Shown: piece after piece, positions 42,676-51,846 of the stretch
Position numbering within the stretch: the first letter of the stretch is position 1
How the letters are laid out: every line of letters begins with the position of its first letter
Source: a bacterium
GTDB taxonomy: Bacteria; Chloroflexota; Chloroflexia; Chloroflexales; Kallotenuaceae
Length of the DNA: 51,846 nucleotides
NCBI GenBank assembly: GCA_016781525.1
Contig: JADDQE010000027.1
Coordinates: forward strand, 1 to 51,846
Direction of reading: 5' to 3'
Notes under the pieces: generated by a model
The model's database searches: none
What the model saw: the letters and a program-made list of their open reading frames with translations, nothing else
What the model was told of the DNA's origin: nothing
Position numbers and translations under genes: made by a program

Positions 42676-43809
42676 ATGGCCCGGCACCAATCTCAGCTTC
42701 GTATTAGTTCACTTCCGTGGGTCTCGATCATCGCGAGCTTAGTAACACTTCTGTTGGTGCTCGTTGCATCGACCACTCCAGCCTCCGCCAACGCAACCTT
42801 TACAACACAGGTGACCGCGTCTCCCACCTCCGTAGAACAGGGTGGCAGCGTAACAGTCACAGTGGTCTTAAACAATACTACCAGCAAGCGAGTAATAACT
42901 AATGTTGTGCTCGATGTAAAGGATCCAAGTGGCGGATTGGTTAATTCAAAAACTTGGACGAAGAGAAACGTCGGCGCAAACAGCACCACAACCCTGTCCA
43001 GCAGCTTTATCATTGGATCTAACGCCGCCATCGGGACCTACAGTGCGACTGTCACGACGATGGCGGGGGCAACCGGCCCTACGCCTGTTTTCGACGTCAT
43101 AACCCGCACGAGCGCTTCCGTGATTTACAACAATCTCGACAACGACGATGTGTCCAAATGGGAGCGGTATGTCGAAGGCCCGACAGGCTTTCGGATCGAC
43201 GATTTCGCCCAGCGTATCACCGACGAGAGCGCACCATCGGGAGATAAAACGGTTTTCCACATGGGGATCAACAGCAGCTCTTCCTACGCGAACGTTTACC
43301 GCTATCAGCGCAAGCCGCTCGCCAACGCAACCGAATACACCTATAAGGTCAGGTTCAAGTGGTCGTCGGGTACGGGGCCAGCTCCACAGGCGTTGGAGTT
43401 TCCCTTCTCGATCTACACCGGATCAAAGCGCCTCGAAGCGGCCATGCAGTGGGTGTCCGGCCACGATGGACAAGGTGCGCGCTGGCGGGTTTGGTCAGGC
43501 TTCAATGCGGACCATTGGACAGATTTGGACCCCAACGGCAACCCTTGGGGCTTTTACCAGACGCTCGAACCCGACGTGTGGCATACCTTCTCACTGAAGG
43601 TAACCATCCTGAAAGACCTGCTGCAAGATGAGATCATCTATCATTCGTTCACTGTAAATGGCGTAACCCGCGACATAAACGCTAAGTATGACGGCTTTGG
43701 TGATACTACGACTGCGCAGACGGTGATTGCCTACCAGATCGACAACAATTATTGGGGCAACCGGCAGGACGTGTGGCTTGACGACTTCACGCTGGAAGCG
43801 ACGAACTAG
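42676..43809 (+). CDS. secreted glycan-binding / lyase-like protein
   Basis: A 377-residue exported protein. A signal peptide is clear: a basic start (MARHQSQLR), a hydrophobic stretch, then a TTPASANA cleavage site. Residues about 35-125 look like an Ig-like or CARDB domain (VTASPTSVEQGGSVTVTVVL, then SNAAIGTYSATVTT). The C-terminal half (residues ~150-377) reads like a jelly-roll polysaccharide lyase or LamG domain, with YTYKVRFKWSSG, WRVWSGFNADHW and a QIDNNYWGNRQDVWLDDF end. GAGAGGAA precedes the ATG at 42676. Alginate or pectate-like substrates are guesses only. Confidence 0.8.
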   Translation: MARHQSQLRISSLPWVSIIASLVTLLLVLVASTTPASANATFTTQVTASPTSVEQGGSVTVTVVLNNTTSKRVITNVVLDVKDPSGGLVNSKTWTKRNVGANSTTTLSSSFIIGSNAAIGTYSATVTTMAGATGPTPVFDVITRTSASVIYNNLDNDDVSKWERYVEGPTGFRIDDFAQRITDESAPSGDKTVFHMGINSSSSYANVYRYQRKPLANATEYTYKVRFKWSSGTGPAPQALEFPFSIYTGSKRLEAAMQWVSGHDGQGARWRVWSGFNADHWTDLDPNGNPWGFYQTLEPDVWHTFSLKVTILKDLLQDEIIYHSFTVNGVTRDINAKYDGFGDTTTAQTVIAYQIDNNYWGNRQDVWLDDFTLEATN

Positions 43810-43828
43810 GAATTTGGGGATAATCAAT

Positions 43829-43856
43829 GTAGAGGCGGCTTGTAGGCCGCCCCTAC
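43829..43856. repeat. palindromic element of the GTAGGGGCGGC type
   Basis: GTAGAGGCGGC (43829-43839) and GCCGCCCCTAC (43846-43856) pair with one A-C mismatch around TTGTAG. Its form resembles dispersed palindromes in some bacteria, but only one copy is in the window. It could equally be a terminator between convergent genes. Confidence 0.4.
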
Positions 43857-43899
43857 TGCTATTGTCGCCGGTTTACGCCTCGACCAGCTGATCAAAATA

Positions 43900-46800
43900 C
43901 TATTTGGTCACCTGCAGCCAGCGCTCCAAGACGGCCGCCAATTTATCACGGTTGACCGGCTTGCTGATGTAGTCGTCCATCCCCGCCGCGATGCATGCCT
44001 CACGGTCGCCCTGCATCGCATTTGCCGTCATGGCAACAATCGGCACGTGCTTGCCGGTTGAAATCTCGTGCGTGCGGATCGCTTTCGTAGCGGCAAATCC
44101 GTCCATCTCGGGCATCTGCACGTCCATCAGCACCAGCCCATACTTACCGTCGTCGTCGACGATTGCCTCCACGGCCGCGCGCCCGTTCGGCACTGGGTCG
44201 GCTACATAGCCGAGCCGCTCCAGCTGGGCCAACGCTAGCTTCTGGTTGGCCGGATTATCCTCGGCCAACAGGATCAGCCGACCGGCCTCAATTGCTTGCC
44301 TACGTTCGGGCCGTGCCTTGGCGTCCGCCGGTGAATGTTCCTTGCGAGCCACTGCGCCCGCCGCCGACCTTGCATTCTTGGCTGCTGCGGCGGCAAGCGC
44401 GTCGAACAAGTGTGAGCGCTTGACCGGCTTGACGAGGTACGCTGAGAAGCCGGCCGCCAATGCCTGCTCCCCCTGACCGCGCTCATCAAACGCCGTCAGC
44501 AGAATCAGCTCAACGCCCGCAATCGAACGGTCGCGGCGAATTGCGCGCGCCAGGGCAAAGCCGTCCATTTCCGGCATCATGAGGTCCAAGATTGCCACGT
44601 CAAAGGGCTGCCCGTCCGCAGCCGCTGCCCGCAGCACATCTAGAGCCTCCTCGGCGCCCGAAACACTGTTCTCCTCCATCCGCCACGAGCGCAAGTAGGC
44701 GCTCAATATATCGCGATGGGGCTTGCTGTCGTCGACGACCAGCACGCGCAAGCCTTCGAGATTGGCCGCGACGTCAGCTGGAATGGCGGGAGCCTTGGGC
44801 GAGATCTCAAATCTTGCGGTGAACCAGAAGGTGGCACCTTTGCCCGGCTCGCTCTCGACCCCGATCTGCCCGCCCATCAGCTCCACGAGCCGCTTCGAGA
44901 TTGCCAAACCCAGACCCGTCCCGCCATACTTGCGCGTCGTCGACCCGTCGGCTTGCGTGAAGGGCGCGAACAGCCGGCGCTGTGCCGTCTCGCTCAGGCC
45001 GATGCCGGTATCACAGACTTCGAAGCGGAGTTCGACATGCTCGCCTTCCCGTGATTCCAGCGTCGCCCGTACGACCACCTCGCCCTGCTCGGTAAATTTC
45101 ACGGCATTGCTGATTAAATTAACGAGCACCTGCCGCAGCCGACCGGGATCGCCAAGCAAGACCCGCGGTATCTCGGGCGCGACAAAGGTCATCAGCGGGA
45201 GCTGCTTTTCCTGCGCTCGTGCGGCCAGCAGCTCAGTCGAGCCTTCGACGACTGTTGTCAGGGTAAACTCCGCCTTTTCTAGAACGAGCTTTCCAGCCTC
45301 AATCTTCGAGAAGTCGAGAATATCGTTGATGATCGTAAGCAGCGAATTGGCCGAGTCGCGCACCATGCCGGCGAACTCGTGCTGCTCCTCGTCGAGCGGC
45401 GTGTCGAGCAGCAGCTCAGTCATGCCGATGATCGCGTTCATTGGCGTCCGAATCTCGTGGCTCATCGTCGCCAGAAACTCCGACTTGAGCCGCGACGCTT
45501 CCAGGGCCTGGTCGCGCGCCGCAGCCAGATCCTCGTTGGTACGAGCAATCTCGTCCGTATAGGTCCGCAGCTGATGGGTCTTCTCTTCGCGCTCGATCTC
45601 GCCGCCGATCCACTGCGCCATCAGCCGCAGGAACTCGCGATCCGCACTACTAAACGTCCGCTCGTGAGGCTCAGGGCTCATAAAGGCGAGCGTACCGTAC
45701 GTCTGACCTGCGACGATGACCGGGGTACCAAGGTAGGCCTCAAGGTGGAATGCCGCGTAGCACGGATGGCTGCTCCACTGCGAGGCCGAAGCGTGCTCGA
45801 AGCTAATCGGCCCGTTACTGCGCAGCGCCTCGCGGCAATAGGTAATCCCCAGCTCGAAGACATTGCCGCCGACGATACTGTTCTGTGGCGACTGAGCCTG
45901 GATCACTTCGTAGCGCTCGCCCTCGATATGCGACAAGAGGCCAATATCGAGGCTAAAGCGCTGGCGGCCCATTGTCAACAGGGCCTGTAGCTTTTCCTCG
46001 AAGTCACGGTCCTGGGCCGAAATGACTTCATAGAGCATGCGGATCGACGCTTCGCTCTCGCGCAAAGCATCCTCCATCCGCTTGCGCTCGGTCATGTCAC
46101 GTACAACCGCGATAAAGCGCTGGCGGTCACCGAGATCCATCTGGCTGAGCGTAAGATCGCAAAGGAACGCCGAGCCATCCTTGCGCCGTGCCAACAGCTC
46201 ACGGCCATGGTCTTGCCCCGGCTCCTGGACGGCTCGCTCATGGTCTACCAGGTAGCGCTGCAGGCGATGATGATCGCTCACCCGCAGGAGTAGCTGCACA
46301 TGCTGACCGATGATTTCCTCGGCGGAGTAGCCCGACATGCGCTCGGCGGCAGGGTTGAAGGACTCGACGATGCCATTTTGGTCAAAGGTAAAGATGCCAT
46401 CCGCGACGTTATCCATAATCGCGGCCGCGCGCGCCTCGCTTTCGCGGAAGCTCTGGAGCGCGTGATGCAGCTCGACCGTGTTAATCTCATTCGCAGCCCA
46501 CGCGGCAAGATCGCGCAGCACTATGTACTGGTCTGCCCGCAGCGTACGTGGGAGACGGTCGATGATGCATAGTGTCCCAACCTTGCTGCCATCGCTGGCA
46601 ACCAAAGGACAACCCGCGTAGAAGCGTATATAGGGCTCAGCTGTCACGAGCGGATTGTCGGCAAAGCGCGGGTCGAGCGTGGCGTCGGGAATGACCAATA
46701 TGTCGTCGCCGAGGATCGCGTGGGCACAGAACGACGAGCTACGCGGCGTCTGGGCCAGGTCTAAGCCCTGGCAGGACTTGAACCACTGCCGGTTCTCGTC

Positions 46801-46956
46801 CACCAGCGAGACCAGCGCAATCGGTACATCAAAGAGGCGCTGCGCAAGACGCGTAATTCGGTCGAACCGATCTTCGGCGGGGGTGTCAAGAATATTGAGA
46901 CTGCGCAGGGTGGCCAACCGCGTAGGCTCCTGCGTAGGGCGGGGAGCTTCTGGCAT
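43900..46956 (-). CDS. GAF-PAS-GAF hybrid sensor histidine kinase with two receivers
   Basis: A 1018-residue cytoplasmic kinase. A GAF domain spans about 15-165, PAS about 175-300, a second GAF about 325-460. The phospho-acceptor is near residue 500 in [15 protein letters not shown]. HATPase shows [13 protein letters not shown] and [12 protein letters not shown]. Receivers follow with AILDLMMPEMDG and [13 protein letters not shown]. No HPt domain. The ATG at 46956 (MPEAPRPTQ) matches the start of the paralogue at 50793 and is preferred to the TTG at 47037. Its last 130 residues nearly repeat those of the neighbouring kinases. Confidence 0.93.
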   Translation of the reverse strand: MPEAPRPTQEPTRLATLRSLNILDTPAEDRFDRITRLAQRLFDVPIALVSLVDENRQWFKSCQGLDLAQTPRSSSFCAHAILGDDILVIPDATLDPRFADNPLVTAEPYIRFYAGCPLVASDGSKVGTLCIIDRLPRTLRADQYIVLRDLAAWAANEINTVELHHALQSFRESEARAAAIMDNVADGIFTFDQNGIVESFNPAAERMSGYSAEEIIGQHVQLLLRVSDHHRLQRYLVDHERAVQEPGQDHGRELLARRKDGSAFLCDLTLSQMDLGDRQRFIAVVRDMTERKRMEDALRESEASIRMLYEVISAQDRDFEEKLQALLTMGRQRFSLDIGLLSHIEGERYEVIQAQSPQNSIVGGNVFELGITYCREALRSNGPISFEHASASQWSSHPCYAAFHLEAYLGTPVIVAGQTYGTLAFMSPEPHERTFSSADREFLRLMAQWIGGEIEREEKTHQLRTYTDEIARTNEDLAAARDQALEASRLKSEFLATMSHEIRTPMNAIIGMTELLLDTPLDEEQHEFAGMVRDSANSLLTIINDILDFSKIEAGKLVLEKAEFTLTTVVEGSTELLAARAQEKQLPLMTFVAPEIPRVLLGDPGRLRQVLVNLISNAVKFTEQGEVVVRATLESREGEHVELRFEVCDTGIGLSETAQRRLFAPFTQADGSTTRKYGGTGLGLAISKRLVELMGGQIGVESEPGKGATFWFTARFEISPKAPAIPADVAANLEGLRVLVVDDSKPHRDILSAYLRSWRMEENSVSGAEEALDVLRAAAADGQPFDVAILDLMMPEMDGFALARAIRRDRSIAGVELILLTAFDERGQGEQALAAGFSAYLVKPVKRSHLFDALAAAAAKNARSAAGAVARKEHSPADAKARPERRQAIEAGRLILLAEDNPANQKLALAQLERLGYVADPVPNGRAAVEAIVDDDGKYGLVLMDVQMPEMDGFAATKAIRTHEISTGKHVPIVAMTANAMQGDREACIAAGMDDYISKPVNRDKLAAVLERWLQVTK

Positions 46957-47151
46957 CGCTTCGTTCACTTTCCGCAATCGCACATCTGTGCTGCCGGCTA
47001 CACGAAACGCCGGCCCGGATGGTACAACGACCTTCAATCATTCACACGTACGCTCGCGACAAGCGCCGACAGTACAGTACGGCGCGTTAGGCTCGCAGCT
47101 GTAATGCTACCACAACCTAGCCCACCAGAAACAAGTTTCCGACCCGCAAGA

Positions 47152-50100
47152 TCAGAGGTCAACGGCTTGCACCGGCAGCCACCTCTCCAGCACCTCGCGC
47201 AGCTTATCGCGATTGACCGGCTTGCTGATGTAATCGTCCATGCCGGCGGCAAGACATGCCTCACGATCACCCTGCATCGCATTGGCAGTCATCGCGACGA
47301 TGGGCACGTGCCGGCCGGTAGTTACTTCAGCCTCGCGAATCGCCTTTGTAGCGGCGAAACCGTCCATCTCTGGCATCTGCACGTCCATCAAAATCAATGC
47401 GTGCTGGGCCGTGCCGGCGGTAACCGCCTCGACGGCCTCACGTCCGTTCATCACCGCGTCGACCACATAGCCGAGCGTGTCCAGCTGCGCCAGCGCCAGC
47501 TTCTGGTTGATCGGATTATCTTCCACCAGCAGGAGCAGCCGCCCCGCCTTAATCGCTCCGGCTCGTGATCCCCGTACACGTGGACCGCCTTGGGAACGCG
47601 TCGTCTCCGCTCGATCCGCCTCCCGTGACCTGCCGATCACACTCTCGATCGCTTGCAGTAAGTGCGCGCGCTTGACGGGTTTGGTCAGATAGGCGGCAAA
47701 GCCTCCTTGCAACGCTTGCTCGCCCAGCCCGCGCTCGTCAAAGGCTGTGAGCAGAACCAGTGGCGCCCGGGCAAGCTGTGCGTTACGGCGAACAGCTCGT
47801 GCTACCGCAAACCCGTCCATCTCAGGCATTGCAAGATCCACGATCGCCAGGTCGTAGGGCTGCCCATCGGCGGCCGCAGCTTCCATGACCTCTAAGGCCT
47901 CCGCCCCGCTGGACACGCCATCCTCCTGCATGTTCCACGAGCGCAGGTATTTTTGCACGATGTCGCGGCTGGTCTTGCTGTCGTCCACTACCAGCACTCG
48001 CGCTCCAGCCAGCTTGGGTACAGGCGGTGCTGTCGTAGCGGGCAGCGCTGAGCACTCCAGCTGGGCGGTAAACCAGAAGGTCGAACCGTGCCCAGGCTCG
48101 CTTTCGACACCAATCTGTCCGCCCATCAGGTTCACCAGGCGTTTTGAGATTGCCAAACCCAAACCGGTTCCACCATATTTACGGGTAGTCGAGCCATCGG
48201 CTTGAGTGAACGCCGTGAACAAACGGCGCTGAGCCTCTTGCGACAACCCAATCCCGGTGTCACGCACCTCAAAGCGCAGCAGCGCGTGCGTATCGGTCGT
48301 CCCCTCTAGCATTGCGTGCACAACGACTTCGCCCTGCTCGGTAAACTTCACGGCGTTGCCGGTCAAATTGACCAGGATCTGCCGCAAGCGACCGGGATCG
48401 CCAAGCAGCGGGCTTGGAATACCCGGATCGACATAGGTCATCAGCGAGAGGTTTTTTTCACGCGCTTTGGACGCCAGCAGCTCGGCCGCGCCCTCCACAA
48501 CGGCGACGGGATCGAGCTCCGCGCGCTCGAGAACGAGCTTGCCGGCTTCGATCTTGGAAAAGTCGAGAATGTCGTTGATGATGGTGAGCAGCGCGTCCGC
48601 AGAATCCCGCACAATGCCCACAAACTCGCGCTGTTCCTCGTCGAGCGGCGTATCAAGCAGCAGCTCGGTCATACCGATGATGCCGTTCATCGGCGTGCGG
48701 ATCTCATGGCTCATCGTCGCCAAAAACTCAGACTTAAGGCGCGATGCTTCCAGGGCCTGGTCACGCGCGACAACGAGATCCTGTTCAATGCGCTTACGAT
48801 CGGTGATATCGGTGACGAAACCCTCGATGATCCCAATATTTCCATCCACGGTGCCAACGCCACGCCCCTGTTCCCAGACCCACCGTTCTTCACGGCTCCC
48901 AGTCCTGATGCGATACGTCAGCTCAAAGGGCCGCTGCTCCTGCAAAGCCTGCTGAACAGTCCTCCACACCCGCTCTCGATCCTCAGGGTGGATCAGCTCG
49001 GCGTAGGAGATAGCCTGGCTCTCGATGAGGTGAGTCGGATAATAGCCGGTCAAGGCGAAACAGCCTTCACTGACAAACTCCATCGTCCAGTTTTCATCAT
49101 TTCGGGCGCGGTATGCCATCCCTGGCAGGTTGCTCAACAGCGTCGCAAGGCTGCGCTGACTTTCCTCAAGCTCCCGCTCGATCCGCTTGCGCTCGGTAAT
49201 GTCGCGGCCGATCGTGGAGATCCCAATGATCGTACCCGCCGCATCGCTGATTGGCGACTCGGTCAGCGCAACATCAACCAGGACACCATCTTTTCGCAGG
49301 CGCACCGTTTCATAATGGTCGATCGGCTCACCGCGCTTAATTCGATCAAGAATGTACGAGACTTGATCCTGGTGCTGTGGCGGAACAAGAACTGCAAACG
49401 GTTGGCCGATAATTTCCTCGGGCGTGTACCCGTACAATCGCTCGGCGCCTTTGTTCCAGCTCAGAATGACGCCATCCAGCGTTTTGCTGACGACCGCGTC
49501 CTCCGACGACTCCACAATCGACGCGAGGTGAAAAAGATTGCGCTCCGCTCGCTTCCGCTCGCTGATATCGCGCCCAATGATCGAAGCGCCGGTGATTACA
49601 GCAAATCGATCAAGCAGCGGGGAGATCGTGAGCGAAACGTCGATGCATGTACCATCTTTCCGGACGCGAACAGTTTCATAATGTTCAATGCGCTCGCCGC
49701 GTCGGATGCGGTCGAAAATCTGCCGCACTTCGTCGACATTACCCCCGGGGCTCAGGATCGTATTTGAGCGGCCAACGATTTCATCTGCCGCATATCCGTA
49801 CACTTGCTCGGCGCCGTGGTTCCAGCTGAGGACAATGCTGTCTAGCGTCTCGCTGTAGATTGCATCATCCGATGACTCCACAATCGAGGCTAATAGTCGC
49901 GCTTTTTCCTCGGCTTGAATCCGTTCGGTAATATCCCGCACGGCCGCGATAAAAACCGTTTGCTGCCTCAGCTGCGTACGACTGACGACCAATTCGACGG
50001 GAAACGTCGAGCCATCTTTACGCCGACAGTCGAGGGCGCGGCCGACCCCTGACTGCTTGGGTTGGCCGCTGTTTAGGAGCTGGCGGAGGTGCGCGTCGGC

Positions 50101-50793
50101 GCTACTCCGAGCTGCCTCTGGCAGCAGGATGGTGACCACCTGCCCGACGATCTCGTCTCGCCGATAGCCGAAGTGCGCCTCGGCAGCCGGGTTGAAGCTG
50201 CGGATGATCCCCTGGTCGTCAAAGGTAATAATCCCGTCTCCGACACTGTCCATCACGGCACGAATGTGGGCTTCACTTTCATGCTGAATCGCGAGGGCCT
50301 CGCTAAGAGTAACCGTACTCATCTCGGTCGACACCCACGCCGTGAGATCGCGCAGCACGGCTACCTGGTTAGCGTTGAGCTGCCGGGGGCGCCGATCGAT
50401 AATACAAAGGGTACCAAGCTTGCTGCCGTCAGGCCCGCTAATGGGACAGCCGGCGTAGAAGCGAATGAACGGGGCGCCCGTGACAAGCGGGTTGTCGGAA
50501 AAGCGCGGGTCCGCGGTCGCATCCGGGATCACCAGTACGTCATCCTCAAGGATGGTATGCGCGCAAAACGAATCACTCCGGTCTGTCTCTGGCACATCCA
50601 GGCCCTGGCAGGATTTAAACCATTGACGATTGGCGTCGACGAGTGAGATCAATGCAATCGGCAGCTCGAATAAACGCTGGGCCAGGCGGGTGATCCGGTC
50701 AAAGCGCTCTTCCGCAGGCGTATCGAGAATATTTAAACTACGTAATGCCGCGAGGCGTTTGGCTTCGTCGGCTGGGCGAGCAGCTTCAGGCAT
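47152..50793 (-). CDS. GAF-PASx4 hybrid sensor histidine kinase with two receivers
   Basis: A 1213-residue kinase, the longest protein here. A GAF domain (about 10-165) is followed by four PAS domains near 173-290, 298-412, 420-535 and 546-665, each ending with a DITER/DISER-like link. The phospho-acceptor His is near residue 696 ([15 protein letters not shown]). HATPase has [13 protein letters not shown] and [12 protein letters not shown]. Receivers carry [12 protein letters not shown] and [13 protein letters not shown]. The ATG at 50793 has GGAG upstream. It is a paralogue of the kinase downstream. Confidence 0.93.
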   Translation of the reverse strand: MPEAARPADEAKRLAALRSLNILDTPAEERFDRITRLAQRLFELPIALISLVDANRQWFKSCQGLDVPETDRSDSFCAHTILEDDVLVIPDATADPRFSDNPLVTGAPFIRFYAGCPISGPDGSKLGTLCIIDRRPRQLNANQVAVLRDLTAWVSTEMSTVTLSEALAIQHESEAHIRAVMDSVGDGIITFDDQGIIRSFNPAAEAHFGYRRDEIVGQVVTILLPEAARSSADAHLRQLLNSGQPKQSGVGRALDCRRKDGSTFPVELVVSRTQLRQQTVFIAAVRDITERIQAEEKARLLASIVESSDDAIYSETLDSIVLSWNHGAEQVYGYAADEIVGRSNTILSPGGNVDEVRQIFDRIRRGERIEHYETVRVRKDGTCIDVSLTISPLLDRFAVITGASIIGRDISERKRAERNLFHLASIVESSEDAVVSKTLDGVILSWNKGAERLYGYTPEEIIGQPFAVLVPPQHQDQVSYILDRIKRGEPIDHYETVRLRKDGVLVDVALTESPISDAAGTIIGISTIGRDITERKRIERELEESQRSLATLLSNLPGMAYRARNDENWTMEFVSEGCFALTGYYPTHLIESQAISYAELIHPEDRERVWRTVQQALQEQRPFELTYRIRTGSREERWVWEQGRGVGTVDGNIGIIEGFVTDITDRKRIEQDLVVARDQALEASRLKSEFLATMSHEIRTPMNGIIGMTELLLDTPLDEEQREFVGIVRDSADALLTIINDILDFSKIEAGKLVLERAELDPVAVVEGAAELLASKAREKNLSLMTYVDPGIPSPLLGDPGRLRQILVNLTGNAVKFTEQGEVVVHAMLEGTTDTHALLRFEVRDTGIGLSQEAQRRLFTAFTQADGSTTRKYGGTGLGLAISKRLVNLMGGQIGVESEPGHGSTFWFTAQLECSALPATTAPPVPKLAGARVLVVDDSKTSRDIVQKYLRSWNMQEDGVSSGAEALEVMEAAAADGQPYDLAIVDLAMPEMDGFAVARAVRRNAQLARAPLVLLTAFDERGLGEQALQGGFAAYLTKPVKRAHLLQAIESVIGRSREADRAETTRSQGGPRVRGSRAGAIKAGRLLLLVEDNPINQKLALAQLDTLGYVVDAVMNGREAVEAVTAGTAQHALILMDVQMPEMDGFAATKAIREAEVTTGRHVPIVAMTANAMQGDREACLAAGMDDYISKPVNRDKLREVLERWLPVQAVDL

Positions 50794-51231
50794 ACCTTTG
50801 CTCCAGTAGAGCGTGTGACTCAACCATCATTTTCGTCGTTGCATGCGATAGCAAGAATGTGCCCATCTCGTTCCCCGATCACAAAATAATGCGGCTGGAA
50901 GCCGCGCCGTTTTAACGGCAGCGGAGGAAAGCCGCCCTTTCCCACAGGTTGTGACCGTACCTGACACAACAGGCGGATATCCTGGTGGTGCGTTAGGCAC
51001 TCGTGAGGTACGCACGAGCTAACCGTTTCGCACCTTTTCAACGTACAGTTCCCGGTTGCGGCAAGTACGATCCGTTGCCGCGTAAAACTGTGACGGGCCG
51101 TACTAGTTCGGCCACTGTCAGCAGGCCGATGGTCCTCCGTCGTGATACGTCTGTGGTGTCAATGAGTCGAAGCTGGCGTTTCTCCGTCAGGCTCGTGCTT
51201 CAACGAGTGCTACGAAACTTGGAAGGACAAG
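50794..51231. other. intergenic region upstream of the PASx4 kinase
   Basis: About 440 bases without a supported gene. Hairpins are present: GCGGC/GCCGC (50891-50905) and GCCGTT/AACGGC just after it, and GCGGCAA (51058-51064) with TTGCCGC (51075-51081). These could end the upstream gene on the minus strand or form a leader; none has a T run on that strand. Confidence 0.35.
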
Positions 51232-51846
51232 CTACCGGTCTTCAGACCGTGTAGTAGCTGACTGATTGGAGCCTCCCGGCGTAACTTGTACCGCTTCAAA
51301 GGCCACCGCAGACTCCGAGCTAGTCAGGCCGATATGCCCTTGCCTGGACTGCAGCGGCAGATTTTCCGCGATTGGGGTACCATCCAGCACGAGGCTGTAG
51401 GTATCGGCGCCGACCCGCACCTCCAGCGTGTGTGGCGCTGTCTCTGGCGCTGCAATGTCCACGCTGCCCTGCCCGGTAAAGTCGCCGTTCTGGTCGTAAT
51501 ACCCCCAGAAGACTGCTTTGCCGTCTTCACTAAAGCGCACCATGTGCGCGCCATTCTTGCTGTCGACCTCCGGCATGTTGAAGAGCACCCCGCCGCCCGT
51601 TCCTTCAAGGTGACGCAGGGTGGTGCTCAGGGTGTAGTCGGAGAAGGTACCCTGATAGCCGATGCCATGGTCGAAGCCTTCACGTTGCGATTGAACCAAT
51701 TCGCCGTTTGTGAACGCCCACTGCCCGCTGATCGGAAGCCATCCGCCGGCAGCCAGATCAGCGCTCGGTGCCAAGGCACTCAGCAGATCGCCCGCAGCTA
51801 GGGCCGTCACGGCAGCGGCACCAGCGCTAGGTTGGGCAGAGGCAGC
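51232..51846 (-). CDS. partial secreted protein, concanavalin-like domain
   Basis: The last 204 residues of a protein whose start lies beyond the window's right edge; the frame is open to base 51846. The visible part has WLPISGQWAFTNGELVQSQ, then GGGVLFNMPEVDSKNGAHMV, and GHIGLTSSESAVAFEAVQV at the end. This looks like a LamG/DUF1080-type jelly roll of the kind found in secreted sugar-active proteins. A signal peptide would be outside the window. Function is not assignable. Confidence 0.65.
   Translation of the reverse strand, partial: AASAQPSAGAAAVTALAAGDLLSALAPSADLAAGGWLPISGQWAFTNGELVQSQREGFDHGIGYQGTFSDYTLSTTLRHLEGTGGGVLFNMPEVDSKNGAHMVRFSEDGKAVFWGYYDQNGDFTGQGSVDIAAPETAPHTLEVRVGADTYSLVLDGTPIAENLPLQSRQGHIGLTSSESAVAFEAVQVTPGGSNQSATTRSEDR

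Noticed and set aside
48316-49767. A 483-codon open frame on the plus strand
   Set aside because: It lies opposite the PASx4 kinase, without family motifs or a ribosome site.
1-51846. CRISPR array, insertion sequence or prophage
   Set aside because: No spaced repeats, transposase, integrase or phage genes were seen in any part of the window.

Overview
The window is about 52 kb of GC-rich bacterial chromosome. It carries no CRISPR array, rRNA, recognisable tRNA or insertion sequence. A LysW-dependent (alpha-aminoadipate) lysine operon, cyanophycin genes, a LAL-type LuxR regulator and large GAF/PAS hybrid kinases suggest a member of the Chloroflexota. That placement is inference from gene content only.

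Layout. 1-870: a SAM methyltransferase. 871-3250: the ammonium transporter amtB with a long hairpin-rich leader, a 50-residue membrane peptide and a strong terminator. 3345-13113: one long operon running from homocitrate synthase to LysK, with all LysW-pathway genes except the LysN aminotransferase. Its leader carries a consensus promoter, a 24-residue leader peptide with two Lys-Lys pairs, an antiterminator pairing and an intrinsic terminator, which is the architecture of a lysine-sensing transcription attenuator. 13144-14874: an RsbW-like kinase and a divergent SDR oxidoreductase. 14919-19566 (minus strand): cphA, iadA and cphB, giving cyanophycin synthesis and complete breakdown to Asp and Arg. 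19763-27071: single metabolic and signalling genes (SGNH hydrolase, GAF histidine kinase, NUDIX, esterase, GrpB-like, SnoaL-like, MBL-fold, NmrA-like). 27424-30393: a 989-residue AAA-LuxR regulator. 30796-33361: two small unknown proteins and a BBE-type FAD oxidoreductase.

33548-37771 is the strangest part. It encodes a YprA/MrfA-type helicase homologue in which every ATPase motif I can place has decayed, while the body and DUF1998-like C-terminus remain. A Pro/Ala/Glu-rich tail follows and is cut by a single in-frame TAG. The same frame then continues as low-complexity sequence for another 1.6 kb and ends in a UvrD/PcrA-like Tudor domain. 38135-39040 is heme O synthase (ctaB). 39209-51846 holds a small SQAEG-repeat protein, three related hybrid histidine kinases (CHASE3, GAF-PAS-GAF and GAF-PASx4 inputs, each with two receivers and no HPt), a secreted glycan-binding-type protein and a partial secreted protein at the right edge.

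Taken together, the left 20 kb has a nitrogen theme: ammonium uptake, lysine synthesis controlled by lysine supply, and nitrogen storage as cyanophycin. The right 12 kb is a signalling island. The two items most worth follow-up are the lysine attenuator and the decayed helicase/Tudor locus with its in-frame stop.
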